From positions 1,488,001 through 1,552,000 of the forward strand of contig NZ_CP063845.1 in assembly GCF_021018745.1 (NCBI RefSeq): 64,000 bases of DNA, given 5' to 3'. Made by a program: the position numbers and the translations under genes. How positions within the stretch are numbered: the first letter of the stretch is position 1; every line of letters begins with the position of its first letter. The notes beneath the pieces are model-generated. The model saw only the letters and a program-made list of their open reading frames with translations, searched no databases and had not been told where the DNA came from. Origin of the DNA: Gloeobacter morelensis MG652769 (GTDB lineage Bacteria; Cyanobacteriota; Cyanobacteriia; Gloeobacterales; Gloeobacteraceae). This document shows positions 33,980 through 42,861 of the stretch, piece by piece.

Positions 33980-34201
33980 ATGGCACAGGCTGTCCGATTC
34001 TCTATTGACTACATCCGCAGCGAAGTGCGCCACCGGCTCGAGGCCGGCAAGGTGCTGCGTTCCCAGCCGGTCTCGGCGCTCGGCGCTTTTTATGCGCCCG
34101 CCGAGTGGAAGGCGATGTGCGAGGAGCTGGAATTGCTCGATGTACGGCTTTGCGACCCCCTGGCCGAGTTGCTGGGCCGCGAGGAATGGGCCAACGACTA
34201 G
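33980..34201 (+). CDS. DUF4327 family small cyanobacterial protein
   Basis: This 73-residue protein matches DUF4327, a cyanobacteria-specific family. The start MAQAVRFSIDYIRSEVRHR, the central WKAMCEELELLDVRLCDPL and the end LLGREEWAND follow the family pattern of two helical blocks ending in a short acidic tail. The function is unknown. It lies about 30 bases upstream of the aminotransferase start on the same strand. Conservation across cyanobacteria suggests a photosynthesis- or lineage-specific role, but the sequence gives no catalytic residues. Confidence 0.8.
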   Translation: MAQAVRFSIDYIRSEVRHRLEAGKVLRSQPVSALGAFYAPAEWKAMCEELELLDVRLCDPLAELLGREEWAND

Positions 34202-34231
34202 AATGCCTACAGTCGAGATTGGGCATTATTC

Positions 34232-35410
34232 GTGGTTCCACCTGTCAAGCATCGTCTGTCGGAGCGCGCCCGTGCGGTTGTTCCCTCGCTGATTCGCGAC
34301 GCCTCGCGCTACTGCGACGAACTCGGGGCACTGAATTTGGCCCAGGGGTTGCCGGATTTTGCGGCTCCCGCCTTTTTGAAGGAGGCGGCCCAGCGGGCGA
34401 TCGCCGCCGACCGCAACCAGTACTGTGACCCGTGGGGCCTCGCGCAACTGCGCGAAGCGATCGCCGCCAAGTGTGCCAGAGACAACGCTCTCGCGGTCGA
34501 TCCGGCCACGCAGGTGACGGTCTGCTGTGGGGCGACCGAGGGCCTCAATCTGGCGCTGATGGCGCTGCTTGACCCGGGCGATGAAGTCGTGGTCTTCTCG
34601 CCTTTTTATGAGAACTACCGGCCGAATCTGGCCACAGTCGAGGCAAAGCCCCGCTACGTGCCGCTCAGCGCCCCGGATTGGCGCGTCGATGAGGCGGTGC
34701 TCGAACGGGCCTTTGCCGGTACCGCGCCCCGAGCGGTGATTGTCAATAACCCCGCCAACCCCACCGGCAAAGTCTGGTCGCGCCAGGAACTGGAACTGGT
34801 GGCCCGCTACTGCGAGCGCTACGACGCCTACGCGATCACCGACGAGATTTACGAGTACATCCTCTACGACGGGGCGGAGCACATCTCGCTGGCCGCGCTC
34901 GCGGGGATGGCCGAGCGCACGGTGACCGTCAGCGGGCTTTCGAAGACTTTTTGTGTGACCGGCTGGAGGCTAGGCTATGTGATCGCCTCCGAGCCCCTGA
35001 CCGCCGCCATCCGCAGGCTGCACGACTTTTTGACCATCTGCGCTCCGGCCCCGATGCAGCACGCCGCCGTCGCGGCCCTCGAAGCGCCTGCCGACTACTA
35101 CGCCGACTTGCGCCGCCTCTACCAGGCCAAGCGCGACCGGTTGGTGACGGCGCTGTACCGCAGCGGGTTTGAGCCGGTACGACCGGCTGGGGCTTATTAT
35201 GTCTGGACCGATGCCGGCGTGCTCGGGGCCAAAAACGCCCTGGAGGCGGCCGGACGCCTCGCCATCGAAGCGGGGATCGCGGCGGTGCCCGGGGATTGTT
35301 TTTTGCCGCCGGGTCATCCCAACTGCAATTTGCGCTTTTGCTATGCCAAGAGCGACCAGACCCTGGCCGCCGCCGTCGAACGGCTCGACCGCTGGAGCGG
35401 CCATGGCTGA
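34232..35410 (+). CDS. PLP-dependent class I/II aminotransferase
   Basis: This 392-residue fold-type I enzyme has the PLP lysine in VSGLSKTFCVTGWRLGY, the NNPANPTGKVW loop, the ITDEIYEY aspartate/tyrosine and an arginine block near NCNLRFCYAK for the carboxylate. It resembles aspartate/kynurenine-type aminotransferases (subfamily I-gamma). The substrate cannot be fixed from sequence; LNLAQGLPDF at the N-terminus is shared by kynurenine and methionine-salvage enzymes. It starts with GTG at 34232, since no in-frame ATG lies near. Its last 8 bases overlap the DUF2256 start. Confidence 0.9.
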   Translation: MVPPVKHRLSERARAVVPSLIRDASRYCDELGALNLAQGLPDFAAPAFLKEAAQRAIAADRNQYCDPWGLAQLREAIAAKCARDNALAVDPATQVTVCCGATEGLNLALMALLDPGDEVVVFSPFYENYRPNLATVEAKPRYVPLSAPDWRVDEAVLERAFAGTAPRAVIVNNPANPTGKVWSRQELELVARYCERYDAYAITDEIYEYILYDGAEHISLAALAGMAERTVTVSGLSKTFCVTGWRLGYVIASEPLTAAIRRLHDFLTICAPAPMQHAAVAALEAPADYYADLRRLYQAKRDRLVTALYRSGFEPVRPAGAYYVWTDAGVLGAKNALEAAGRLAIEAGIAAVPGDCFLPPGHPNCNLRFCYAKSDQTLAAAVERLDRWSGHG

Positions 35411-35558
35411 GCGGCGGGGGCGCTATACCAAGTCCAACCTGCCCAGCAAGCTCTGTGCGGTCTGCGGTTTGCCTTTTGAATGGCGGCGCAAGTGGGCCGA
35501 CTGTTGGGACGAGGTGAAGTACTGCTCCGAACGCTGTCGCCGCGGCCGAGCGCGCTAG
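35403..35558 (+). CDS. DUF2256 small Cys-rich protein
   Basis: This 51-residue protein matches DUF2256, with a Cys4 zinc-ribbon-like pattern: CAVCGLPFEWRRKWADCW followed by VKYCSERCRRGRAR. The ATG at 35403 overlaps the aminotransferase stop by 8 bases, so translation is coupled. The family often lies near photolyase/cryptochrome genes in other bacteria, but not here. The function is unknown. Confidence 0.85.
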   Translation: MAERRGRYTKSNLPSKLCAVCGLPFEWRRKWADCWDEVKYCSERCRRGRAR

Positions 35559-35627
35559 GGCGGCGCTTCGGGCGTGGGCAGCCACCGCCTATGATGGAAT
35601 AGATCCGCTCGATTACATCGAAACGCT

Positions 35628-36569
35628 ATGGAATATCGGGACTACTACGAGATACTGGGCGTTCCTAAATCTGCCGATGAGCAGCAGATCAAAAGCACCT
35701 ACCGAAAACTGGCTCGGCAGTTCCATCCCGACCTCAATCCGGGCGACAAGCAGGCGGAAGAAAAATTCAAAACGATCTCCGAAGCCTACGAGGTGCTCTC
35801 CGACCCCAGCAAGCGCAGCCGCTACGATCAATACGGCCGCTACTGGCAGCAGGCGGGCCGCTCCGGCGGCACCCCGGCGGGGGGTACCGCCCCGGCCGAG
35901 GCAGGCGGGGGGGGCTTCGAGGGATTCGACTTTGACTTCAGCCGCTTCGGCAGCTTCGACGAATTTATCGATTCGTTGATGGGCAATCTGCGCGGCAGCG
36001 GGGGCGAGCGCACGGCTCGGGCGAACGTGCGCACCACCCAGCGCCCAGGCCGCAGTGAAGATGTCGAGATGCCCCTCGAACTGACGCTCGAAGAAGCGCT
36101 GAACGGCACCAAAAAGCGCGTGCGCACCGCCACGGGCAAAGTGGTCGAGGTCAACATCCCCGCCGGGGTTCACGAAGGCACCAAGGTGCGGGTGGCGGGC
36201 GAGGGCAGCAGCCGGGGCGATTTGTTTCTGGTCGTCAAGCTCAAGGCCCACCCATTTTTTGCGGTCGATGGCGACGATTTGCTCTGTGAAGTGCCCCTGA
36301 CCCCCGCCGAGGCGGCCCTCGGCACCAAAGTCGAAGTGCCGACCCTCACCGGCCGCGTGCGGGTGACGATCCCGGCTGGCACCTCCACCGGCCGCACCTT
36401 GCGCCTCGCGGGCCGCGGTCTGCCGCGCCGGGGGGGCAGCCGGGGCGATCAGTTGGTCAAAATCCGCATCGAGGTGCCGACGGCACTGTCCTCGGAGGAG
36501 CGCGACCTGTACGAGAAGCTCTCCCGCACCGAGTCCTTTCGTCCCCGCGCCCGCTTCGACAGCCAGTAA
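35628..36569 (+). CDS. DnaJ/CbpA-like co-chaperone (type II J-protein)
   Basis: This 313-residue protein has an N-terminal J domain ([21 protein letters not shown] motif in FHPDLNPG), a Gly/Phe-rich linker with [16 protein letters not shown] near residues 86-115, and two C-terminal substrate-binding domains. The cysteine-rich zinc finger of DnaJ is absent, so it is a CbpA-type protein that stimulates DnaK. The ATG at 35628 starts the J domain directly. The next gene begins 3 bases after the stop, so they are likely cotranscribed. Confidence 0.9.
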   Translation: MEYRDYYEILGVPKSADEQQIKSTYRKLARQFHPDLNPGDKQAEEKFKTISEAYEVLSDPSKRSRYDQYGRYWQQAGRSGGTPAGGTAPAEAGGGGFEGFDFDFSRFGSFDEFIDSLMGNLRGSGGERTARANVRTTQRPGRSEDVEMPLELTLEEALNGTKKRVRTATGKVVEVNIPAGVHEGTKVRVAGEGSSRGDLFLVVKLKAHPFFAVDGDDLLCEVPLTPAEAALGTKVEVPTLTGRVRVTIPAGTSTGRTLRLAGRGLPRRGGSRGDQLVKIRIEVPTALSSEERDLYEKLSRTESFRPRARFDSQ

Positions 36570-36572
36570 ACC

Positions 36573-36815
36573 ATGCCTCCCAAGCTCTCCTCGCCCCCGG
36601 ATCCCCGCTCGCCCGTCTACCGCGCCCTGCGCGACAAGATCAACTTTGCCCTGCACGTGGGCGTCTTTGCCGCCGTCAACTCGGGGGTGGCGTTTTTCGC
36701 GCGCTTCTACAACGCCGAGTGGCCCTGGCAGGGGTGGCTTCTGGGATTTTGGGCGCTCGCCCTGGTGGCCCACGGCATCTACGTCTTTGGAATTGCGCGC
36801 TACAGCGAGACTTGA
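36573..36815 (+). CDS. 2TM domain small membrane protein
   Basis: This 80-residue protein matches the 2TM domain: a short polar N-terminus, a first helix FALHVGVFAAVNSGVAFFAR, a tryptophan-rich turn (EWPWQGW) and a second helix LLGFWALALVAHGIYVF. Similar domains are fused to histidine kinases or found alone. It starts 3 bases after the J-protein stop, suggesting coupled expression. Confidence 0.75.
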   Translation: MPPKLSSPPDPRSPVYRALRDKINFALHVGVFAAVNSGVAFFARFYNAEWPWQGWLLGFWALALVAHGIYVFGIARYSET

Positions 36816-36864
36816 GGATTGCCGCCTTAGAATGGGTCTTGGTTAACGAGGTTTCGCAACACCC

Positions 36865-37851
36865 ATGACCCGCATCCTTGCTCTCAATCCCGGCGGCATC
36901 GGGGACCAGGTGCTCTTTTTTCCGACCCTGCGGGGACTGCGCGAGCGCTTCGCCCAGTCGCGCATCGAGGTTGTCGTCGAACCCCGTTCGCAGGGCGCCT
37001 ACCGGGTGTGCCCGAGTGTCAACGAAACGCTGACCTTTGACTTTAAGGCCGACCCGAGTCTGGCGGACTGGATGAATCTGATCGGCATCCTGCGCGATCG
37101 GCGCTACGACGCGGTGCTCTCGGTGGGCAGTTCCAGCCTCGTCGCTCTGCTGTTGTGGATGACCGGCATCCCGAAGCGGGTGGGCTACAGCGCCTGGATC
37201 ACCGAACGGTTTTTGACCGACTCGGTGCCGCTAAACCGCGATCAGTACGCGGCGCACATGTACCACGACCTGCTGCAGGGTTTTGGCATCCAGCGCGCCT
37301 TCACCCCGCCCCAGGCTGCAGTCAACTCCGAGGACGAGCGCTGGGCCACCCAGGCCCTCGCCTCGCTGGGCGGGCGCAAGCCCCTGTTGTTGCACCCGGG
37401 GGCCAGCAAGCTCGCCGAACTGAAGGGTATCCGCAAGCTCTACCCCGCCGCCCAATGGGCGCAGGTGGCGCAGAAACTGCTCGTCAAAGAAGCGGACCTG
37501 CCGTTCTATGTCGTCCAGGGGCCGGACGACAGCGAACTGGTGACGGCCATCAAGGGTGAACTGGCGGATCAGGCCCGCTTTATCCAGCCCCCGGACGTCG
37601 GTAAGCTCACCGCCCTCATCGAGCGCTCGCGCCTGCTGTTGTGCGTCGACTCGGCGCCGATGCATCTGGCAGTAGCCACCGGCACGCCCCTGGTGGCTCT
37701 GTTTGGCCCCACCCTGCCCACCAAGCTGCTGCCGGAGGAGCCCAAGTACGTCCCACTCGTTTCGCCCGAGCGCGACAAAGTCGAGCGCATCCCGGTCGAA
37801 ACGGTGGCCGCCGCGGCCATCAAGCTCCTGGCCAAAACGCCGGCCGCCTGA
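36865..37851 (+). CDS. Glycosyltransferase family 9 (heptosyltransferase-like)
   Basis: This 328-residue GT-B enzyme resembles ADP-heptose:LPS heptosyltransferases. The N-terminal Rossmann start is ILALNPGGIGDQVLFFPTLR, LLLHPGASK opens the C-terminal domain, and the donor-site block is CVDSAPMHLAVATGTPLVAL with LFGPT after it. Members transfer sugars to lipopolysaccharide cores; cyanobacterial LPS often lacks heptose, so the sugar is uncertain. It is cytoplasmic or peripheral. tRNA-Ala follows on the opposite strand 21 bases after the stop. Confidence 0.85.
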   Translation: MTRILALNPGGIGDQVLFFPTLRGLRERFAQSRIEVVVEPRSQGAYRVCPSVNETLTFDFKADPSLADWMNLIGILRDRRYDAVLSVGSSSLVALLLWMTGIPKRVGYSAWITERFLTDSVPLNRDQYAAHMYHDLLQGFGIQRAFTPPQAAVNSEDERWATQALASLGGRKPLLLHPGASKLAELKGIRKLYPAAQWAQVAQKLLVKEADLPFYVVQGPDDSELVTAIKGELADQARFIQPPDVGKLTALIERSRLLLCVDSAPMHLAVATGTPLVALFGPTLPTKLLPEEPKYVPLVSPERDKVERIPVETVAAAAIKLLAKTPAA

Positions 37852-37872
37852 GAGCCAATTGGGGGTGGACAA

Positions 37873-37945
37873 TGGAGCTAAGCGGGCTCGAACCGCTGAC
37901 CTCCGCAATGCCATTGCGGCGCTCTACCAGCTGAGCTATAGCCCC
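37873..37945 (-). tRNA. tRNA-Ala (anticodon GGC)
   Basis: The 73-base sequence on the minus strand folds into a complete cloverleaf. The acceptor stem pairs GGGGCTA with TAGCTCC and is followed by the discriminator A. The D arm is GCTCAGCTGGTAGAGC, the anticodon stem CCGCA/TGCGG closes a loop with GGC, and the T arm holds the GGTTCGAGCCC sequence. The CCA end is not encoded. It lies between the GT9 gene and the divergent oxidoreductase gene. Confidence 0.97.
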
Positions 37946-38017
37946 AGACGTGCATTTTCCATACTTACACAGACGTCAATGGGCCGTCAACGTCCAACTG
38001 CCACCCACTGCTGCCCG

Positions 38018-38734
38018 ATGATCACCATTGCACCCGCCGACTACCGGGCCAACGTGCTCTGCACCCTGCAGATGACCCCGACTATCTGGTCGATTTACCT
38101 GGCGCTCGAAGGAGAGGCGTCCTTTCGATTCCTGCCCGGTCAGGCGGTCTGGCCGCGCTTCGAGCGCGAGGGCCGCATCTTCACCAAGATTTATTCGATT
38201 GCCTCCAGTCCCGCGCTGGTGCCGGAGATTGAACTGTGCATCTCCCGGGTGGGCTGGGCCTCCAATTTTATGTGCCAGCTCAAACCCGGCGATACCATCG
38301 AGTTGCGCGGTCCCTACGGCATGATGACCCTCGAATCGGTGCCCGAGCGCGATGTGGTCTATGTCGCCGAGGGCTCGGGGATCGCACCCATCAAATCCCA
38401 TATCGAGTGGCTGTTTGCGCAGGAAGACCCACCCAACGTCTGGCTTTTTTATGGCGGCAACGACCCGGGCGAGATTGCCTACCATGCGCTCTGGAAGGAC
38501 CTGGCTGCCCACAATCTCAAGTTTCGCTATATTCCGACGGTACGCACCGGGGCCGGCGAAGAATTCGAGCCGGGCAGCGCCGAGGAGGCCGTAGCCGCCT
38601 TTATCAAACGCCCCGAGGCGCTGCAGGTCGATATTTGCGCCGTCGAAGACCGGGTGGACGAAATCAAACGAGCACTGCTGGAGCAGGGCTTCGACCCGGC
38701 CCACCTGCGCACGGAGCGATTCTGCTCTTACTGA
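38018..38734 (+). CDS. FNR-type FAD-binding oxidoreductase
   Basis: This 238-residue protein has the ferredoxin-NADP reductase fold without a ferredoxin domain. FAD-binding motif RxYS is read as FTKIYSIASSP, followed by GDTIELRGPYGMM, the NAD(P) site VVYVAEGSGIAPIKSHI, and a C-terminal aromatic tail RTERFCSY. The end in Tyr is a plant-type FNR feature, but the sequence is shorter and lacks a CpcD-like domain, so it is not PetH. The redox partner is unknown. The ATG at 38018 is chosen over an in-frame ATG 39 bases upstream. Confidence 0.8.
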   Translation: MITIAPADYRANVLCTLQMTPTIWSIYLALEGEASFRFLPGQAVWPRFEREGRIFTKIYSIASSPALVPEIELCISRVGWASNFMCQLKPGDTIELRGPYGMMTLESVPERDVVYVAEGSGIAPIKSHIEWLFAQEDPPNVWLFYGGNDPGEIAYHALWKDLAAHNLKFRYIPTVRTGAGEEFEPGSAEEAVAAFIKRPEALQVDICAVEDRVDEIKRALLEQGFDPAHLRTERFCSY

Positions 38735-38825
38735 GCTCGAGCACCGCGACGCACTTGCCGGCTTGGGTGCTTTGAGTGCCGGGGCTCTCTGTGCCCAAAT
38801 CGCCGCGGTCTGCGCACAGGAGGGG

Positions 38826-39299
38826 TCAGTGGGTACAGAGCCAGGCGTGGAAGATCGCAGCCTCGCGCTGCTTGCCGATCCAGCGCGCCCGATTCTGACC
38901 GGTCAGGGCAATCACCATCGCCTGGTGCTGCCCGGCGCGGTCACCGATCGCTTCGAAGTGCCGGTAGAGCGCATCGATCTTGGCCACCGAAGCGCGGGCC
39001 GCTTCGAGGTCTTTAAAAGACAGCACACCCCGGAAGTAGGGCGAGTAAGCGTTCTGGTCCTTGGCGGTCGTGGTGTACAGGTCGAAGTAACCCTCCAGCA
39101 ATCCCGCCTGGGCGAGCACCTGGGCCACGTAGGAAGGACGGGCCTCGGTGTGGGCGGCGATCTCGACAGGATCGCGCAGGCCGGAGTCGAACCATTCCAA
39201 GATCCGGGCTTTCTTGGTGCGAGCAGGAAGTTTTTGCGATCTGTCCCTCGCTTCGCTTGTCAATCCCGTTGGGAATTCCAGGATTTCTTCCTTTGCCAT
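38826..39299 (-). CDS. Conserved-looking hypothetical protein with possible HTH
   Basis: This 157-residue protein starts at the ATG at 39299. A basic N-terminal helix (SQKLPARTKKARILEWFD) leads to a segment that resembles a helix-turn-helix (DPVEIAAHTEARPSYVAQVL), then a mostly helical C-terminal part rich in charged residues. I recognise no named family. A DNA- or RNA-binding role would fit the HTH-like block, but this is inference. It is divergent from the rhodanese gene across 275 bases. Confidence 0.55.
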   Translation of the reverse strand: MAKEEILEFPTGLTSEARDRSQKLPARTKKARILEWFDSGLRDPVEIAAHTEARPSYVAQVLAQAGLLEGYFDLYTTTAKDQNAYSPYFRGVLSFKDLEAARASVAKIDALYRHFEAIGDRAGQHQAMVIALTGQNRARWIGKQREAAIFHAWLCTH

Positions 39300-39574
39300 T
39301 TGAAAATACCTGTCCAGAAAAATGTGTGCGGGCTTACGGGTCTTTTTACGGCGAGAAGACGAAATCAAGGGGCTGCTGAAACGCAAGAAACTACCGTATG
39401 CCTCTTCCTTTATTATCGCAAATCAACTGCCCATCAAACAGGGACAATTGGACTTGAGAATATCTATACAGCATATTGCTGTTTTCGCGATAGACTTTAG
39501 CTTTGGCAGCTGTCCTCTGCACCGCGGCAGAATCCGGATGATCCCGGCGAGGCAACTGCAGGCAAGATGTAAAC
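39300..39574. other. Intergenic region between divergent genes
   Basis: This 275-base gap separates the HTH-like hypothetical from the rhodanese gene. It has a lower GC content and should contain both promoters. No gene, tRNA or clear repeat is seen. Confidence 0.4.
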
Positions 39575-39949
39575 ATGGCAAAAAACAAGCGAACTTCCCA
39601 GACTCCGGGTCAGATCCCCCTGAGCTTGCCGCCTGTCGGACCCAACCAGGTGGTCCGCCTTGCGCCCCAGGCGGTGCTCGCAGCCGGTAACCGTGTGCGC
39701 ATCGTCGACTGCCGCAGTGCCTCCGAGCGGCGGCTGATGGCGATGGCGGGCGCAGTCCCCTTCGATGCGCGCAACTTCGAAATCAACAATCCCAACAAGC
39801 GTGTACCGGTGGTGTGCGTGAGTTGGCTGGGAGGGCGCAGTTTGGTGGCTGCTTACCGGTTGGCCAAACAGGGCTACACGGCCTACGACCTTAAAGGCGG
39901 TATGGCGGCCTGGAAAACAGCCGGTTACCCGACAATTCGCGCTTTGTGA
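39575..39949 (+). CDS. Rhodanese-like sulfurtransferase domain protein
   Basis: This 124-residue protein has a single rhodanese domain after a basic 20-residue leader. IVDCRSASERRLMAMAGAV carries the conserved Asp-Cys/Arg start, and the active-site loop is VVCVSWLGGRS, with the catalytic cysteine followed by a six-residue loop to the arginine. YDLKGGMAAWKTAG ends the fold. Such proteins pass sulfane sulfur or sense redox state. The partner is unknown. Confidence 0.8.
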   Translation: MAKNKRTSQTPGQIPLSLPPVGPNQVVRLAPQAVLAAGNRVRIVDCRSASERRLMAMAGAVPFDARNFEINNPNKRVPVVCVSWLGGRSLVAAYRLAKQGYTAYDLKGGMAAWKTAGYPTIRAL

Positions 39950-40000
39950 CGGCGGCTGCCTAGTGCTGGGGCGTAGGCCCATGGAATCTTGGGCTGAACA

Positions 40001-40315
40001 TCATTGCGGCTGGGCGAGCTTCAAGACAATCTTGTAAGCTTCGCGGATCTCCGTGGCCACATCCACCAGTTCCTTGGCGCATTCAGCGCGAGCGGTCTCC
40101 TGCCCGGCTGTGAACCAACCGGCCGAACGCTCCCGTAGCGCGTCGAGCTTGCGGATTTGGGCGTGCAGGATGCGGGCGGCGTTGCGGTGCGGCTCCGGCA
40201 GCGACGGCAAAAACGTTTCTTCGAAGTGGCGCGTCAGGTCAGCATGGATTGGCATGGCGAATTTTGTGAGCGTTTCATCACTAATGGCAAAGTCCTCCGG
40301 CAAGTACAGTAGCAA
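40001..40315 (-). CDS. Hypothetical helical protein
   Basis: A predicted 104-residue mostly helical protein with heptad-like spacing in LTRHFEETFLPSLPEPHRN and ILHAQIRKLDALRERSAGW. The frame starts with TTG at 40315; an internal ATG at 40255 would give an 84-residue product. I recognise no family. Good third-position G/C bias supports coding. It is divergent from the binding-protein gene downstream. Confidence 0.5.
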   Translation of the reverse strand: MLLYLPEDFAISDETLTKFAMPIHADLTRHFEETFLPSLPEPHRNAARILHAQIRKLDALRERSAGWFTAGQETARAECAKELVDVATEIREAYKIVLKLAQPQ

Positions 40316-40389
40316 CGAATACGGACTACCCGCCGCCGGGGGTGGGTCAATGGCGCCACACGCCCCGCCCCGCCAAGGAGGATGCCTAC

Positions 40390-41355
40390 ATGCGCAGGAT
40401 TGTCGTCGCCGCTTTGCTCTGGATGGGCTTAGCCGCCCCGGCCTTGGCCGCCCCGCTCAAAATCGGCTACAGCGCCTGGCCGGGCTGGTTCCCCTGGAAG
40501 GTGGCCGAAGCAAAGGGCCTGTTTGAGAAAAACGGCGTCGAGGTGCAGATGGTCTGGTTCGAGGGGTACGCCGACTCGATTACCGCCCTGGTGGCGGGCA
40601 AGCTGGACGCCAACTGCCAGACGCTCAACGATACGATCGCCCCCGTCGCCGCCGGGGCGAAACTCAAAGTCGTCCTCACCAACGACAACTCCGCGGGCAA
40701 CGATCAGATCATCGTCAAAAAAGCGATTGCCTCCATCAAAGATCTCAAAGGCAAAAAGCTCGGCGCCGAACTGGGCACAGTGGACCACTATCTGTTGCTG
40801 TTGGGTCTGCAAAAAGAAGGACTCACCCAAAAGGACATTCAATTTACGCCCATCGAAACCGGTGCCGCCGCCGCCGCCTTCGCCGCCGGTCGCCTCGATG
40901 GGGTCGGGGTGTTTGCCCCCTTTACCACCAAGGCCCTGAGCACCGGCAGAGGAAAAGTACTCTTCAGCTCCAAAGAATTTCCCGGCGCCATCTCCGATCA
41001 CCTGGTGCTGCGCGATGAGGTGGTCAAAGCCCGCCCGGCCGATATCCAGAAAGTTGTCAAGACCTGGTTTGATACCCTCGACTACATCCAGAAGCACCCC
41101 GAAGAATCGCTGCAGATCATGGCCAAGCAGGCGGGTACGAGCGTGGCGGACTACAAGTCCTACGACAGCGGCACGCGCATCTTTGGTCTTGAGCAGAACC
41201 TTGCCACTTTCGCTCCCGAGACCAAAGACCCGGTCAACTTGCGCTACCAGTCGAAGATCATCGCCGACTTTTTGGTCAAAGCGGGTCTTGCTAAAACCAA
41301 ACCCGATACCGCCGCGCTCTTTGAGGACAAGTTCGTCAGGGCGCTGAAGCCATAA
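40390..41355 (+). CDS. ABC transporter substrate-binding protein (NrtA/SsuA-like)
   Basis: This 321-residue periplasmic binding protein resembles the nitrate/sulfonate/taurine group. The signal peptide is MRRIVVAALLWMGLAAPAL with cleavage near ALA-A. The mature part opens with LKIGYSAWPGWFPWKVAE, followed by EVQMVWFEGYADSITALVAG and LKVVLTNDNSAGNDQIIVKK. The start at 40390 follows AAGGAGGA. No permease or ATPase is adjacent, so it is orphan. The ligand (nitrate, sulfonate, nucleobase or thiamin precursor) is not clear from sequence. Confidence 0.8.
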   Translation: MRRIVVAALLWMGLAAPALAAPLKIGYSAWPGWFPWKVAEAKGLFEKNGVEVQMVWFEGYADSITALVAGKLDANCQTLNDTIAPVAAGAKLKVVLTNDNSAGNDQIIVKKAIASIKDLKGKKLGAELGTVDHYLLLLGLQKEGLTQKDIQFTPIETGAAAAAFAAGRLDGVGVFAPFTTKALSTGRGKVLFSSKEFPGAISDHLVLRDEVVKARPADIQKVVKTWFDTLDYIQKHPEESLQIMAKQAGTSVADYKSYDSGTRIFGLEQNLATFAPETKDPVNLRYQSKIIADFLVKAGLAKTKPDTAALFEDKFVRALKP

Positions 41356-41415
41356 GCTTGCCGCACCAGAAAAGACAAACGATTCTTCCTGGTGCGGGTG
41401 TTCGCTCCCATGGGC

Positions 41416-42861
41416 TCAAGCCGCAACCGGGTAGCGGCGCAAGCCCGGCAGGGTAAGACCCACCAGCACCAGCAGCGGTGCGGCCAGCCCGACGAGTCCC
41501 GGCAGCACGCGGCCTGCGACATCGTCCGTCGATTCTTCTGCAAAGCGAAACTTTGGCAGGCGACCGATCTCGGCGGCGGCAACGGTCTGCTGCCGAAAGA
41601 TACGCGGCACGAAGTACGCCTGCCAGGTGCGGTGGTAGCGGTCGACTTGCGCTTGGAAGTGGCGGTAGCGGCCGAGGCCGGTGCCGGCCAGGTCGTTGAA
41701 GGCTTCCTGGGCGACGATGGCGGGGGAAAGATAGCGGTAGCGCTCCACCAGGGCCTGCTGGGCCAGCAACTGCCGGTCGTAGCGCTCCAGAACCGGGGCA
41801 ATCGCCTTGTCGACCGTTTCGCGCACAGCCGTACTGCGCAGGGCAAAACTGCCCGGATCGATTCGGCTATCCTTGGGGGCCAGTTCGGGGTGATCTTCGT
41901 AGTAGCGCGCCAGCAGGCGGCTACCCTGGGCGTTGGCGGCATTGGTCGCCTCGCGGATGGCCTGGATGAGTTCGACGCGCGAAGGGACCGGGCTTGCGGT
42001 GCTCACCGCCACATTGACCACCGCCGGGACGATCACGACAAACAGCAGCCACAGCCCCACCAGGACAACGGCGTTGGTGGGGGTGCGGCCCCCCGCGGCG
42101 TTGACGGCGACGGCCAGGGCGAACCAGAACACGCCGTACAGGATGACCACGAGCACCCACAGCCCCAGGCGCACCCGGACGCCGGGATCGCCTAGATCGG
42201 CGCCGCCCAGGACCGCCCCCGCCAGCGACAGCACCGCCGCGAGGGCAATCACCATCCCACCGCGCACCAGCACCTTGCCCAGTACGAGCATCGGCAGGCC
42301 CACCGGCTGGGAGAGCAGCAGCGCCAGGGTACCCTCGTCGCGCTCGCCGGAAAGCAGGTTGTAGCCCAGCGCCAGGATGCACAGTGGCAAAAGATAGATA
42401 ATCACAAAGGCAAGATCGAAGCGGCCCGCCAGCAGATTGGTGGGGTTCTCCAGTTCGTTGTTCTGGATGAACGTTTGTTTGTTGAGGGTGCTGACTTTGA
42501 AATAGTAGGGGTAGAGATCGCTCTGGCCGACGGCGAGGGGGGCGAGCGGTCCCGGCGGCAAAGTGGCGTAGCGGGTGCCTTTGTTGTTGCCGACGGTGCG
42601 CGGCTGGCGCGGATCGGCGAAGGCGTCGCCTGTAAATCGCACCTTGCCCGATTCGATGTCGGCGATGGCCGACTGCAGCTTGTCCAGGCGGGTGATTTCT
42701 TCTTGCTGGGCTTGCGCCAGAGTCTGCCGCTGAAATTGCACCCAGCCGGTGCCGTTGATGAGGCCGTAGGCCACCAGCAGGGCAAACAGCCCCCCCACCG
42801 CCCAGACGACCCGCTCGGCCATCAGGTTGCGCCATTCGTGCTTGAGGATGGAAGCGAGCAT
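41416..42861 (-). CDS. ABC-2 type permease with large external loop (second of pair)
   Basis: This 481-residue membrane protein starts with MLASILKHEWRNLMAERVVW, a short cytoplasmic segment and one membrane helix, then a large extracytoplasmic loop (about residues 40-165), then further helices with LSGERDEGTLALLLSQPVG, the coupling-helix motif of ABC-2 permeases. The C-terminal half has another extracytoplasmic segment. It resembles DUF3526-type permeases. The ATG shares one base with the stop of the preceding permease gene, so the two form a heterodimer candidate with the ATPase encoded first in this operon. Confidence 0.8.
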   Translation of the reverse strand: MLASILKHEWRNLMAERVVWAVGGLFALLVAYGLINGTGWVQFQRQTLAQAQQEEITRLDKLQSAIADIESGKVRFTGDAFADPRQPRTVGNNKGTRYATLPPGPLAPLAVGQSDLYPYYFKVSTLNKQTFIQNNELENPTNLLAGRFDLAFVIIYLLPLCILALGYNLLSGERDEGTLALLLSQPVGLPMLVLGKVLVRGGMVIALAAVLSLAGAVLGGADLGDPGVRVRLGLWVLVVILYGVFWFALAVAVNAAGGRTPTNAVVLVGLWLLFVVIVPAVVNVAVSTASPVPSRVELIQAIREATNAANAQGSRLLARYYEDHPELAPKDSRIDPGSFALRSTAVRETVDKAIAPVLERYDRQLLAQQALVERYRYLSPAIVAQEAFNDLAGTGLGRYRHFQAQVDRYHRTWQAYFVPRIFRQQTVAAAEIGRLPKFRFAEESTDDVAGRVLPGLVGLAAPLLVLVGLTLPGLRRYPVAA

